Source of the DNA: Paenibacillus durus
Lineage (GTDB): Bacteria; Bacillota; Bacilli; Paenibacillales; Paenibacillaceae
DNA: 64,000 nt
Assembly: GCF_000756615.1 (NCBI RefSeq)
Contig: NZ_CP009288.1
Coordinates: 558,001-622,000, forward strand
Direction of reading: 5' to 3'
The notes beneath the pieces are model-generated. The model was not told where the DNA came from. It made no database searches and saw only the letters and a program-made list of their open reading frames with translations. Position numbers and translations under genes: made by a program. Below are positions 1 to 7,266 of the stretch, one piece after another (within the stretch, counting starts at the first letter, position 1; the number at the start of each line of letters is the position of its first letter).

Positions 1-453
1 AGCTCTTTTACGGAGAGTGTTTCTCCGTTCGCTTTTTTGGGCAAGCTGATCTTTACTTCTCTTACCTTGGGAGCCGGATTTCAGGGAGGCGAGGTGACTC
101 CGTTGTTCGCAATCGGGGCCACTCTGGGGAACGCGCTGTCCGGATTTTTAAATCTATATGGTCCTTTTTTGGCGGGGCTCGGGTTTATTTCTGTATTTTG
201 CGGCGCAGCCAACACTCCGATTGCATGCTTTCTGATGGGAATTGAGCTGTTCGGGTCGGACGCGGCGATTTACATGTTTATTGCCTGTCTGGTTAGCTAT
301 CTGTTCTCAGGCCATTCGGGCATTTACACCTCTCAGTTAATCGGGACATCCAAGAGCTATCTCCTGCCGATCCCTCAAGGGACAACCCTGGCGGGCGTGA
401 AAGATTTGAGGAAGCAGAAGGACAAGGGAACTCCCGATTCGGTCAAAAGATAG
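1..453 (+). CDS. ClC-family chloride channel/transporter, C-terminal part
   Basis: The reading frame is open from base 1, so the gene begins upstream of the window and only the C-terminal ~150 residues are present. The stretch GAGFQGGEVTPLFAIG followed by ATLGNA matches the conserved GxFxP-type region of ClC anion channels and H+/Cl- antiporters (the segment corresponding to GIFAP in E. coli ClcA). It is followed by hydrophobic helices containing GAANTPIACFLMGIELFG, typical of the last helices of the family. The tail ends with a short basic cytoplasmic segment and shows no CBS domain. A TTG at 37 could be mistaken for a start but lies inside the conserved membrane domain. Family membership is confident; ion and mechanism are not determinable from the fragment. 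Confidence 0.85.
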   Translation, partial: SSFTESVSPFAFLGKLIFTSLTLGAGFQGGEVTPLFAIGATLGNALSGFLNLYGPFLAGLGFISVFCGAANTPIACFLMGIELFGSDAAIYMFIACLVSYLFSGHSGIYTSQLIGTSKSYLLPIPQGTTLAGVKDLRKQKDKGTPDSVKR

Positions 454-530
454 AGAACCGCATACGCCGTGTGAAAAGAATGCGCGGATGATATAATAAA
501 GTTAGCCTTAGATGAAAGGGAATTTACTAT

Positions 531-977
531 ATGGAATTTGCGGAATCGAACGGACTTATGGCCGGCTGGCTGGCGCTGACCCATATTCAGTCGAATACGG
601 CGGGCAAGCTGGAGCAAGCGCTGCAAGAAAGGCATCGGATGTCCCTGAAGGAATTTTATTTGCTGTTGTTTTTGTCCGAAGCACCCGGGAAAAAGCTGCG
701 TCTTCAGCAGCTCGAATCGATGGTTGGCCTGAGCCAGAGCGCGATGTCGCGGTTAGTCAGCCGGTTCGAGGCCAAAGGCTGCGGGGCGCTGAAAAGACAT
801 ATTTGCGAGGAGGACCGCAGAAGCGTCTATACTTCATTGACTTCGATTGGCCAAGAGAAGGTGGACCGGGCGTACACCACCGTTCAATCCGTCCTTCTGG
901 ATGCTCTGCCGGGGCGGGAACTTGAGAACCTGCTGAATCAGCTTCTTGAGGCCAAAGGAAGCTCGGCGGATTCTTAG
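531..977 (+). CDS. MarR-family transcriptional regulator
   Basis: A 148-residue protein with the MarR winged-helix layout: an N-terminal helix for dimerisation, then LRLQQLESMVGLSQSAMSRL as helix-turn-helix (about residues 60-80) and the wing ending in CEEDRRSVYTSLTSIGQEK, which carries the D-x-R motif typical of MarR proteins. It probably binds DNA as a dimer and responds to a small ligand. The weak ribosome site AAAGGG lies before the ATG, and a TATAAT box sits at 492-497 without a clear -35 element. The neighbours (ClC upstream, DUF202 genes downstream) do not identify a target. Confidence 0.85.
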   Translation: MEFAESNGLMAGWLALTHIQSNTAGKLEQALQERHRMSLKEFYLLLFLSEAPGKKLRLQQLESMVGLSQSAMSRLVSRFEAKGCGALKRHICEEDRRSVYTSLTSIGQEKVDRAYTTVQSVLLDALPGRELENLLNQLLEAKGSSADS

Positions 978-987
978 ACTGTGACTT

Positions 988-1028
988 AAACCCTTGATTC
1001 ATCAATCTAATGATGGATTAAGGGGTTT
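988..1028 (+). terminator. imperfect hairpin between MarR gene and DUF202 gene
   Basis: The arms AAACCCTTGATTCATCA and TGATGGATTAAGGGGTTT pair with a few mismatches around a short loop. The following tract (AATAATTT) is only moderately T-rich, so this may be a weak terminator, or it may overlap the leader of the next gene. Confidence 0.4.
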
Positions 1029-1041
1029 AATAATTTAGGGG

Positions 1042-1431
1042 ATGAAGAATGTGACGCCGCAGGAAAATGAATCGGAATCGAAATACACACAGCAGCATCT
1101 GGCGAACGAGCGGACGTATCTGGCCTGGATTCGCACCGCAGTCGCCTTGGTGGGTCTCGGATTTCTGGCGGCCGGTCTCGTGTTCGGGGATAACCGGTAC
1201 AGCGGAGTCGGCCACATGGTCGCGGCCATCGCGGGCATTTCCGCAGTGCTGCTTGGCGGCGGCGTGGTAGCCGGGGCTACCTGGGATTATTTGCGAAAAA
1301 GAGACGGGATCAACAAGGAGCAGTTCCGCTCGTCCTCTCTGCTCATCCGGCTGGTGTTCTTTTCCCTGACTGCCATTGAACTGCTGCTTATCGTGCTGGT
1401 CGTGTTAATGCTCTACAGAAGCCCATTTTGA
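1042..1431 (+). CDS. DUF202 family small membrane protein (YidH-like)
   Basis: A 129-residue protein with a short charged N-terminus, the signature ANERTYLAWIRTAVAL (the NERTxLAWxRT motif of DUF202) and three hydrophobic segments at about residues 30-50, 57-80 and 100-123. DUF202 proteins are conserved inner-membrane proteins of unknown biochemical role. The stop codon is followed directly by the Shine-Dalgarno sequence of the next small membrane gene, so the two are very likely cotranscribed and translationally coupled. Confidence 0.8.
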   Translation: MKNVTPQENESESKYTQQHLANERTYLAWIRTAVALVGLGFLAAGLVFGDNRYSGVGHMVAAIAGISAVLLGGGVVAGATWDYLRKRDGINKEQFRSSSLLIRLVFFSLTAIELLLIVLVVLMLYRSPF

Positions 1432-1442
1432 GGAGGGTCACA

Positions 1443-1631
1443 GTGAAGAACAGAACCGGCATCATGGTTGCCGTCTCCATTATACTCATAATTATCAGCA
1501 GCCAGATTCCTTCATATGAATCAAAAGCGCTCGGCGCCTTGCAGCAGCTCCTGCTCGGACTTGGACTGGTTGGCTGCCTGCTAGCGATGTGGAAATTTAT
1601 GAAGAGCGGCGGCAAGAAAAAGAATAACTGA
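1443..1631 (+). CDS. small two-helix membrane protein, unknown function
   Basis: A GTG start at 1443 is chosen because AGGAGGG (1431-1437) sits six bases upstream; an in-frame TTG at 1428 lies before that site. The product has about 62 residues: a short basic N-terminus, a hydrophobic segment (IMVAVSIILIIISSQI), a second one (LLLGLGLVGCLLAMW) and a lysine-rich tail. It begins 12 bases after the DUF202 gene and probably forms one transcript with it. No family was recognised. Confidence 0.65.
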   Translation: MKNRTGIMVAVSIILIIISSQIPSYESKALGALQQLLLGLGLVGCLLAMWKFMKSGGKKKNN

Positions 1632-1657
1632 CTTGATGAAAAAATCGCGGATTACAG

Positions 1658-1688
1658 AGGGCGCTCTCCGGTATGGAGCAGCGCCCTT
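1658..1688. terminator. bidirectional hairpin between convergent genes
   Basis: AGGGCGCT and AGCGCCCT form a strong stem with a nested CTCC/GGAG stem. The hairpin lies between the plus-strand small membrane gene and the minus-strand MFS gene, which converge here. Confidence 0.7.
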
Positions 1689-1743
1689 TGTATTTCCGCG
1701 TTTTTTACGTTCGGGGGCCCGTCCTGCCTGACGCTTCCGCATT

Positions 1744-2961
1744 TTAGGTTGTTCGGGCGCTTGGATGGGCATCTTCCGTTCCTGCTGCTTCCCGGCTCGC
1801 CTTCTGCGCCCGGTGATGGAGGAAGTAGTAAAGGATCAGCGCCAGGGCTGTAATCATTCCGGCGGAGAAATACATCGTATTGTAAGCCGTATGAGCGGCG
1901 ACAAAGCCCAGAACATAAGAGCCAAGGCCGAACCCGAGATCGAACAGAACGTAATAGGTGCTGGTGGCAAGCGCCTGGCGGTGGCTAGGGGCCGCTTGGA
2001 TGGCTAATGTCTGAAAGCTTGGGAGTATGGCGCCGTAGCCGAGTCCGATCAGGCCCGCCGTGGCCAGAAACGCCGGAGCGGAGGACACCCAGCTGAGCCA
2101 GAGCATGCCCGCCATGAACAACAGGATGCCCGGATAGACGAGGACATGAGCTCCTCTGCGGTCGAACAGCCGGCCGGTAAAGGGCCGGGAGACCAGTACA
2201 AGAGCCGCGAATACGATGAAGAAGTAACTGGCGGCGTTCCCGAGTCCGATCGATTTGGCATAGACGGAGATGAATGTCGACAGCGAACTGTAAGCGAAGG
2301 CCAGAACAAACCCGGACAGGGACACCGGCAGGGCTTTGAACTCGAAATAACGCTCGATATTCCAGTTGCCAAGCGTCTGGGCTTGCGGCTTATGGGAAGG
2401 AACGGGTGTCAGAATGCCGAAGATGCAGGCGAGCAGGGCGAAGACGCTAACGATGATGAACAGCATCCGGAAGCCGGCGTGATCGGTGACCGTAAGGCCG
2501 ATGAACGGGCCAATAACCATCGCAAGGCTCATGAACAGAGTGAAATAGCCGATCCCCTCGCCTTTTCGGCGCTCCGGTATGACGTCAAGCACGATGGCCG
2601 AGGTAGCCGTGGCGGCAACGCCGAAAGCAAATCCGTGAATACAGCGCAGCAGTAGCAGAGCGGCATAGCCTTGAATGAACAGATACAGCAAGGAGCAGGC
2701 GGCAAACAGCAGCAGCGAGCCGACCATCAGCGCTTTTCGGTTAACCTCGTCGAGCCATCTGCCTGTGAGCGGCCGGATGATAACGGCGGCAATGACGAAT
2801 AGGGTGGTTACCAATCCGATATTTTGCTTGCTCCCGTGCAGATCTTCCAGAACGAACGCGGGCAGCGTCACCATTAGAATATAGAAGGTCATGAAAATAA
2901 AAAAACTGCTAAAGCAGATAGTCAAAAAATGACGGTTCCATAAACGTTCCTCATTCTCCAA
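1744..2961 (-). CDS. MFS-family transporter (drug exporter-like)
   Basis: About 405 residues and 12 predicted membrane helices, with the MFS motif between helices 2 and 3 (RPLTGRWLDEVNRK, an RxxxGxxxDxxxRR-type loop) and the repeat-half counterpart SRPFTGRLFDRRG in the second half. The TTG start at 2961 (LENEERLWNRHF) is preferred over an upstream in-frame ATG at 3039. A consensus promoter (TTGACA, 17 bp, TATTGT) lies between the two, so the upstream ATG would not be transcribed, and AGAAAGAAGAG precedes the TTG. The C-terminus is charged. Substrate is unknown; the overall look is of a proton-driven efflux pump. Its promoter overlaps a perfect palindrome, so it is probably controlled by a dedicated repressor not found nearby. 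Confidence 0.8.
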   Translation of the reverse strand: MENEERLWNRHFLTICFSSFFIFMTFYILMVTLPAFVLEDLHGSKQNIGLVTTLFVIAAVIIRPLTGRWLDEVNRKALMVGSLLLFAACSLLYLFIQGYAALLLLRCIHGFAFGVAATATSAIVLDVIPERRKGEGIGYFTLFMSLAMVIGPFIGLTVTDHAGFRMLFIIVSVFALLACIFGILTPVPSHKPQAQTLGNWNIERYFEFKALPVSLSGFVLAFAYSSLSTFISVYAKSIGLGNAASYFFIVFAALVLVSRPFTGRLFDRRGAHVLVYPGILLFMAGMLWLSWVSSAPAFLATAGLIGLGYGAILPSFQTLAIQAAPSHRQALATSTYYVLFDLGFGLGSYVLGFVAAHTAYNTMYFSAGMITALALILYYFLHHRAQKASREAAGTEDAHPSARTT

Positions 2962-2998
2962 ATCCGATCTCTTCTTTCTGCAAATAATAGTTATAACA

Positions 2999-3036
2999 AC
3001 AATATGGGCGTATTGCTGCTTTGTCAATTTGACAAA
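2999..3036 (-). promoter_or_regulatory. MFS gene promoter with overlapping palindromic operator
   Basis: On the minus strand a TTGACA (-35) at 3027-3022 is spaced 17 bp from TATTGT (-10) at 3004-2999. The -35 is embedded in TTTGTCAATTTGACAAA (3020-3036), a perfect inverted repeat with 8-bp arms and a 1-bp centre. A repressor bound here would block the -35. Confidence 0.7.
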
Positions 3037-3459
3037 CATCTATTTGGATGAAAATCTCTGTTTAAATATGTCAGCAGCGTGAGCGGACGGCAAGCAAAAA
3101 AACTACGGCTGATTTTTTCGCTAAACGTTATGCCTGTGCGGAGTAGCGATGAGGAGAGCGAAGGGAAATTAGAGGGAAAAAGCGAAACTAATTAATCCCA
3201 AAACCGAGGTGCAGAGCGGATCAGAGGGAAATGCTCCAGCTAAATGGAGGAAAATCATCGGAATATGCTCCTATGTCAGAAAAGAGAGGGAGCTTTTCCG
3301 TCTAATGCCCGGAATGAGTCCCCAATCCGAAGGATAAGGGGAGTTTTTCCCTTTACTTCGTGGCGGGACACTTGCGGCTTGATTCGCGAAGGATTAGTCG
3401 TCCGCTTCTGCGCATCGATTCACCCGGTTAGCCCAAAGATCAACGGTAGAAAAAAGGTA
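3037..3459. other. intergenic region without a recognisable gene
   Basis: About 420 bases rich in GAGGG/GGGAAA-type words. One open frame (3244-3531) runs through the MerR promoter and shows no known domain or good ribosome site, so it is not called a gene. Nothing else was recognised. Confidence 0.5.
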
Positions 3460-3491
3460 TTGACCTTGACACCAGTGTCAGGGTCTATAAT
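3460..3491 (+). promoter_or_regulatory. MerR-type promoter with long spacer and dyad operator
   Basis: TTGACC (3460-3465) and TATAAT (3486-3491) are separated by 20 bp, longer than the usual 17. The spacer carries the dyad CCTTGACAC-CA-GTGTCAGGG (3464-3483). A long spacer filled by a dyad is the hallmark of promoters that MerR-family proteins activate by untwisting DNA. It lies 37 bp upstream of a MerR gene, so autoregulation is likely. Confidence 0.75.
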
Positions 3492-3527
3492 GAACCTAAA
3501 CATTCTCATAATCCGGAGAGAAATGCA

Positions 3528-3920
3528 ATGAAAATAGGCGAGCTTGCCAAACTGACGGGCGTTAGCGTCCGGTCGCTTCGATATTACGAGTCACAAGGTT
3601 TGATTTCGCCGGTCCGTCTGGCCAACGGCTACCGCGAATATTCTCCGCTTGCTGCGGAGACAGTGAAGACGATCAAGCTGTACTTAAACTTAGGACTGAC
3701 GACAGAGGAAATCGCGGGGTTTCTACACTGCGTGCTGAAGAACAAGGAGGCTTTCTGCGCGGAGGTGATGCCGCTGTATGAATCCAAGCTGGAGGAGATT
3801 GAACGTCAGCTGCATCAGCTGACTCAGATCAAGCTTAATTTGGAGGAAAGGATGGCTTCCATCCGCCGGGAGCGGGAAGGGTCTGGCGCTGAAACTCAAG
3901 CTAAAGCAGGAGAGGAATGA
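3528..3920 (+). CDS. MerR-family transcriptional regulator
   Basis: 130 residues. The N-terminus MKIGELAKLTGVSVRSLRYY, then ESQGLI and the NGYREYS wing are the classic MerR winged helix; the second half (about residues 78-118) is the dimerising coiled coil. Two cysteines, Cys68 and Cys77, lie at the start of the effector region, which would suit a thiol- or metal-based sensor (inference). The gene overlaps a thioredoxin gene by an ATGA junction and is preceded by a promoter of MerR-activated type, so it probably regulates its own redox-related operon. Confidence 0.85.
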   Translation: MKIGELAKLTGVSVRSLRYYESQGLISPVRLANGYREYSPLAAETVKTIKLYLNLGLTTEEIAGFLHCVLKNKEAFCAEVMPLYESKLEEIERQLHQLTQIKLNLEERMASIRREREGSGAETQAKAGEE

Positions 3921-4249
3921 TTCTAATGGCGATTAAACATGCGGAAACACCTGAGGGTCTGAGGGAAGAGGTAGCAGGGGGCGGTTTGGTGCTTGTCGAT
4001 TACGGAGCAGCATGGTGCCCGCCTTGCAGGAATCTGCTGCCGATACTGGATGAACTGGACCGGGATTACGGAGACGCGGTATCCGTCGTGAAGGTTGACT
4101 GCGACGAGCTGCCTGAACTGGCTGCGGAAGCCGGCGTCATGAGCATGCCGACCGTAATCGTCTATAAGGGCGGACAGCCGGTGGAGAAGCTGATCGGCCT
4201 AAGCCCGAAATCGGTATATACGGGCGTTCTGAGCAGACATCTATCATAA
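3917..4249 (+). CDS. thioredoxin-like protein with WCPPC active site
   Basis: 110 residues with a thioredoxin fold: the beta strand LVLVDYGAAW, active site W33-C34-P35-P36-C37, and the conserved cis-proline segment GVMSMPTVIVYKGG. Canonical thioredoxins have WCGPC; CPPC is less common and shifts redox potential. There is no signal peptide, so it is cytoplasmic. The ATG overlaps the MerR stop codon (ATGA); an alternative ATG at 3926 is also possible. The role is presumably thiol reduction coupled to the adjacent MerR sensor. Confidence 0.85.
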   Translation: MILMAIKHAETPEGLREEVAGGGLVLVDYGAAWCPPCRNLLPILDELDRDYGDAVSVVKVDCDELPELAAEAGVMSMPTVIVYKGGQPVEKLIGLSPKSVYTGVLSRHLS

Positions 4250-4265
4250 TTAGGCGAAGCGAAGG

Positions 4266-4306
4266 CTCGCGGACTAATGGCCGGTTGGTCATCCGCGAGT
4301 CTTTTT
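4266..4306 (+). terminator. rho-independent terminator of MerR-thioredoxin operon
   Basis: The stem CTCGCGGA / TCCGCGAG closes an 18-base loop with minor internal pairing and is followed by TCTTTTT. Confidence 0.8.
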
Positions 4307-4370
4307 CATGCTTAGGAAGGTAGCCGGGATCACCCATTTGATATATTCCCTCTATCGGGAATCATCGCGC

Positions 4371-4426
4371 TTGACAATTGACTAAGGGTCATTTATTATT
4401 GACCCAAGGTCACTGACCTAAGGTCA
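4371..4426 (+). promoter_or_regulatory. SDR promoter with three palindromic operators
   Basis: TTGACA (4371-4376), a 17-bp spacer and TATTAT (4394-4399) form a strong promoter. Three near-identical 13-mers follow the pattern TGACY-NAA-GGTCA: 4379-4391 (TGACTAAGGGTCA, inside the spacer), 4400-4412 (TGACCCAAGGTCA) and 4414-4426 (TGACCTAAGGTCA). The palindrome and placement fit repression, most likely by the TetR protein encoded downstream (inference). Confidence 0.8.
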
Positions 4427-4546
4427 TTTCGTGAGGGGGGATGAATTAAATTCCAATTCTGTTTTAAGAATTCTTTCAAGAAAGTTAAACGAAGTTTAGC
4501 GGTTAAGCTTTTTTTAAAATTACGAACAGAATAGGGGAAATGGATT

Positions 4547-5365
4547 ATGGCGAACAATGTAATTGTAATAACGGGCGCATCGTCTGGTATCGGCAAGGAG
4601 ACGGCTAAGTACTTTGCTGAAAAAGGATGGACAGTCGCGGCGACTATGCGTACTCCAGATAAGGAAACCGAACTGACTGAGATTGAAAACGTTAAAATCT
4701 ATCCATTGGATGTTACGGATTTTGAGAGTATAGAGTCTGCAAAAAACGCAATTATCAATGATTTCGGGAAAGTCGATGTCGTGTTGAACAATGCAGGGTA
4801 CGGATTGATGGGAGCTTTTGAGTTCGCCAGTTATGAGCAGATCAAACATCAATACGATGTCAATGTTTTTGGACTATTTGCAGTAACCAAGGCTTTCTTG
4901 CCTCATTTCAGAGAAAACAAAAAGGGTCTGTTTATCAACATTTCTTCGGTTGCCGGAAAGATGGCCTTTCCGTATATGAGTATGTACCATTCAACGAAAT
5001 GGGCGGTTGAAGGCTTCACCGAGTCACTAGGATTTGAATTGGGCCGATTAGGGATCAAGGCCAAGCTCGTTGAACCGGGCGGGGTTGCCACCGATTTTAG
5101 CGGCCGTTCATTGGTTATCACTGCATCTGAAACTGTGGAAGATTATAATGAAGGTTTTGATACGTTCCAACAAGCCATCCGATCGATGATGATCGAAAGT
5201 GAACCCATTGTCATTGCTAAAGTTATTTATGAAGCGGCTACGGATGGTAAGGATCAAGTACGATATATAGCAGGAGAAGATGCAGTCCAGGCCATTGGCG
5301 CCAGAGCACAAATGGGTGATGAAGCATATATCCAAATGGTAAAGGAACGTTCATTCAGTAAATAA
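4547..5365 (+). CDS. short-chain dehydrogenase/reductase (SDR)
   Basis: 272 residues of classical SDR type. The nucleotide-binding motif is TGASSGIG (residues 9-16), NNAG is at 81-84, the catalytic Ser is in NISS (about 133-134), and Tyr147-x3-Lys151 is YHSTK. It should carry out NAD(P)H-dependent carbonyl/alcohol redox on an unknown substrate. A long leader (about 140 nt from the predicted start of transcription) separates promoter and ATG; AGGGGAAA precedes the start. The gene is AT-richer than its surroundings and is followed by a TetR regulator, suggesting a ligand-induced detoxification pair. Confidence 0.85.
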   Translation: MANNVIVITGASSGIGKETAKYFAEKGWTVAATMRTPDKETELTEIENVKIYPLDVTDFESIESAKNAIINDFGKVDVVLNNAGYGLMGAFEFASYEQIKHQYDVNVFGLFAVTKAFLPHFRENKKGLFINISSVAGKMAFPYMSMYHSTKWAVEGFTESLGFELGRLGIKAKLVEPGGVATDFSGRSLVITASETVEDYNEGFDTFQQAIRSMMIESEPIVIAKVIYEAATDGKDQVRYIAGEDAVQAIGARAQMGDEAYIQMVKERSFSK

Positions 5366-5382
5366 CGGGAGAAAAACGGAAT

Positions 5383-5416
5383 AGACCCCTTTGAGTTGAA
5401 TGATTCAAGGGGTCTT
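5383..5416 (+). terminator. hairpin after the SDR gene
   Basis: AGACCCCTT and AAGGGGTCT form a 9-bp stem around a 15-base loop. The following tract is TATCATTG, so termination may be partial and allow some readthrough into the TetR gene. Confidence 0.55.
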
Positions 5417-5492
5417 ATCATTGAACTGCTGCCTTATGAGAAATAGAAACTTAGCGTATAATGAAGCTAGTTCAATGATTTGGGGTGTTTGG

Positions 5493-6158
5493 ATGAAAAG
5501 GGCCATGACAGAAAGCGCTAAAGCAGAAAAAGCCAAGCTAATATTAGATACAGCATATGAACTGTTTAAGAAAAGCACATTTAACGATATCAAAATGATG
5601 GATATTGCCAAAGCGGCGAATGTTTCAAAAGGGACGTTGTTTAATTACTACAGCACTAAGGAAGTCCTTTTTATGGAAATGTTATATATCGAATACGGGA
5701 AGCATTTGAATAATCTGATGAATTTAATCTCTCAGTATGAAACGATGAGTCATGAGGAATTCAAACATTTCTTTTTAAGCTGGATGGAAAGCATTCTTGA
5801 TCCGGATTCGGTTCTGATTCGATTGAACGCCATAAAGAATACCATTCTAGAAAAGAATATTGATTATGAAACAGCCATCAAAGATAAGGTAGATATGTAC
5901 GCTTCGTTAGAAAAAATAGGGGAGATGCTGGCGGAAAGAGTTGAGTATTTAACCGCAGAAGTTTCAATTGATTTGCTGATGGCACAGAATGCAATTATCG
6001 TAGGGTATGTAAATATGGCCAGTGTTCCTGATGTCATCCGTAAGGCCATAGATGAGAATGAGCTTGAAGGATTCAAAGTGGATTTTAAGAAAAATGCTTT
6101 AGCTGCAATGGAGTATTATCTCGACGGATTATATGTTCAAAAGAAGGGGGAAGTATAA
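5493..6158 (+). CDS. TetR-family transcriptional regulator
   Basis: About 221 residues from the ATG at 5493, chosen because GGGGTG precedes it and a TATAAT box at 5457-5462 lies upstream; the longer in-frame start at 5400 falls inside the preceding hairpin. The N-terminal HTH contains MMDIAKAANVSKGTLFNYY and STKEVLFMEM, the typical TetR recognition helix region. The remainder is an all-helical ligand-binding domain. It is the obvious candidate to bind the three TGACC-N3-GGTCA sites upstream of the SDR gene. AT-rich like the SDR gene. Confidence 0.85.
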   Translation: MKRAMTESAKAEKAKLILDTAYELFKKSTFNDIKMMDIAKAANVSKGTLFNYYSTKEVLFMEMLYIEYGKHLNNLMNLISQYETMSHEEFKHFFLSWMESILDPDSVLIRLNAIKNTILEKNIDYETAIKDKVDMYASLEKIGEMLAERVEYLTAEVSIDLLMAQNAIIVGYVNMASVPDVIRKAIDENELEGFKVDFKKNALAAMEYYLDGLYVQKKGEV

Positions 6159-6218
6159 TCGCTATTAACGTTATAACCTCCCCTATATTATAGTGTTTTA
6201 GATTCAGCCCCACTATTA

Positions 6219-7103
6219 CTATGGGGTAGCCGGCACGTCTACAACCGTGTTCCGGCGAAGCGCATCCTCCAGCTCGGCTTGAAGACTTTCCATAAAGGCG
6301 TTCCACGTTGCGCGGCTCGCGTCCAGCTCCTTGCGTCCGATGTCTTCCATGGTATCCAGCCATACCCGCTTATCGGTGATGTCCCCAAGCTCCGACTGAA
6401 TCTCTTTGTATATCGCTTCATGCGCGTGAAACTTCTGGTCCAGCGCGAAGGCTGCCGCGTTTGCGGTATAACGGATACGCTTGGCCGATATCCGCAGCTT
6501 ATGCAGTTCATCCAGAGCTTTTCGGGAACCGGGGGGCTCTTGCTTGAACATCTCCTTGCACCGCTTTTTCTGCTGCTCGAAAGCGGTCTCAAGCTCGCGC
6601 ATCGACATATTGACGTCGATTTCGGCAACAAGAGCCGGCAGCCGTTCCTTAATAAATTCATCCCATTTACCCTGCAGTTCGCCATTCATCAGCGCAGGCA
6701 GCGCATCCGCCAGCTTCGCGCGCTGCTGTTTGCGCTGCGCTTTCTGATGCCGGATTACTGCTCCCAGCAGCTTGGCGGTCTTCTTGCCGCCGCTCAGCTT
6801 GGCCGTTTTGCGTCTTTCCTTGAAGGACTGAATGAGCACATCGGCGTCCCTTACCTTCCCCAGCCGCTTCTGGGCCTGCTTGAAATTGGCGGTTAGGCCG
6901 GAGGAATGTCTGGGGTCCAGAACCGACAGAAGCGTCAGCAGCTTGCGGCTGCTTACCCTCGCCTGATGAACGGCCTCATCGTCAAACTCCTTTAATGCCT
7001 CTGTTCCGTAATCGATAAAGCTTGTGTACAGCTTCGTCATTGCCTGTTCCCATTGCTGCACTCCGCTTGTCTCGGAACTATGAACTGCCATATCGGTTGT
7101 CAT
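6219..7103 (-). CDS. CHAD domain protein
   Basis: 294 residues, strongly charged and helical. Two conserved histidine-containing motifs of CHAD domains are visible: AVHQARVSSRKLLTLL near the N-terminus and LHKLRISAKRIRYTAN near residue 205. CHAD domains bind inorganic polyphosphate and often accompany polyphosphate or CYTH enzymes, but no such partner is adjacent here. The gene converges on the TetR gene; no transmembrane segment or signal is seen, so it is cytoplasmic. Confidence 0.8.
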   Translation of the reverse strand: MTTDMAVHSSETSGVQQWEQAMTKLYTSFIDYGTEALKEFDDEAVHQARVSSRKLLTLLSVLDPRHSSGLTANFKQAQKRLGKVRDADVLIQSFKERRKTAKLSGGKKTAKLLGAVIRHQKAQRKQQRAKLADALPALMNGELQGKWDEFIKERLPALVAEIDVNMSMRELETAFEQQKKRCKEMFKQEPPGSRKALDELHKLRISAKRIRYTANAAAFALDQKFHAHEAIYKEIQSELGDITDKRVWLDTMEDIGRKELDASRATWNAFMESLQAELEDALRRNTVVDVPATP

Positions 7104-7266
7104 TCGTCATCACTCCCAATTTATGATCGCCTCAGGGACCGTTCTGTGGAAATTGAACCCAAGCAGTAGTGATAGCGCAACCATTTATGTGTTTAGAGCG
7201 TCTTAAATTTTGAATAGCTATATTTTAATTCTATCACAATTATCTGCTGCAGAAAGGGTGAGACGA

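Noticed and set aside
2962..3039. N-terminal extension of the MFS protein to ATG 3039
   Set aside because: A consensus promoter lies within it and the extension lacks a ribosome site; start moved to 2961.
3244..3531. 95-codon open frame before the MerR gene
   Set aside because: It runs through the MerR promoter and ends in the merR start; sequence shows no family or protein-like composition.
5400..5492. N-terminal extension of the TetR protein to ATG 5400
   Set aside because: It begins inside a terminator-like hairpin, ahead of the predicted -10 box; ATG 5493 fits better.
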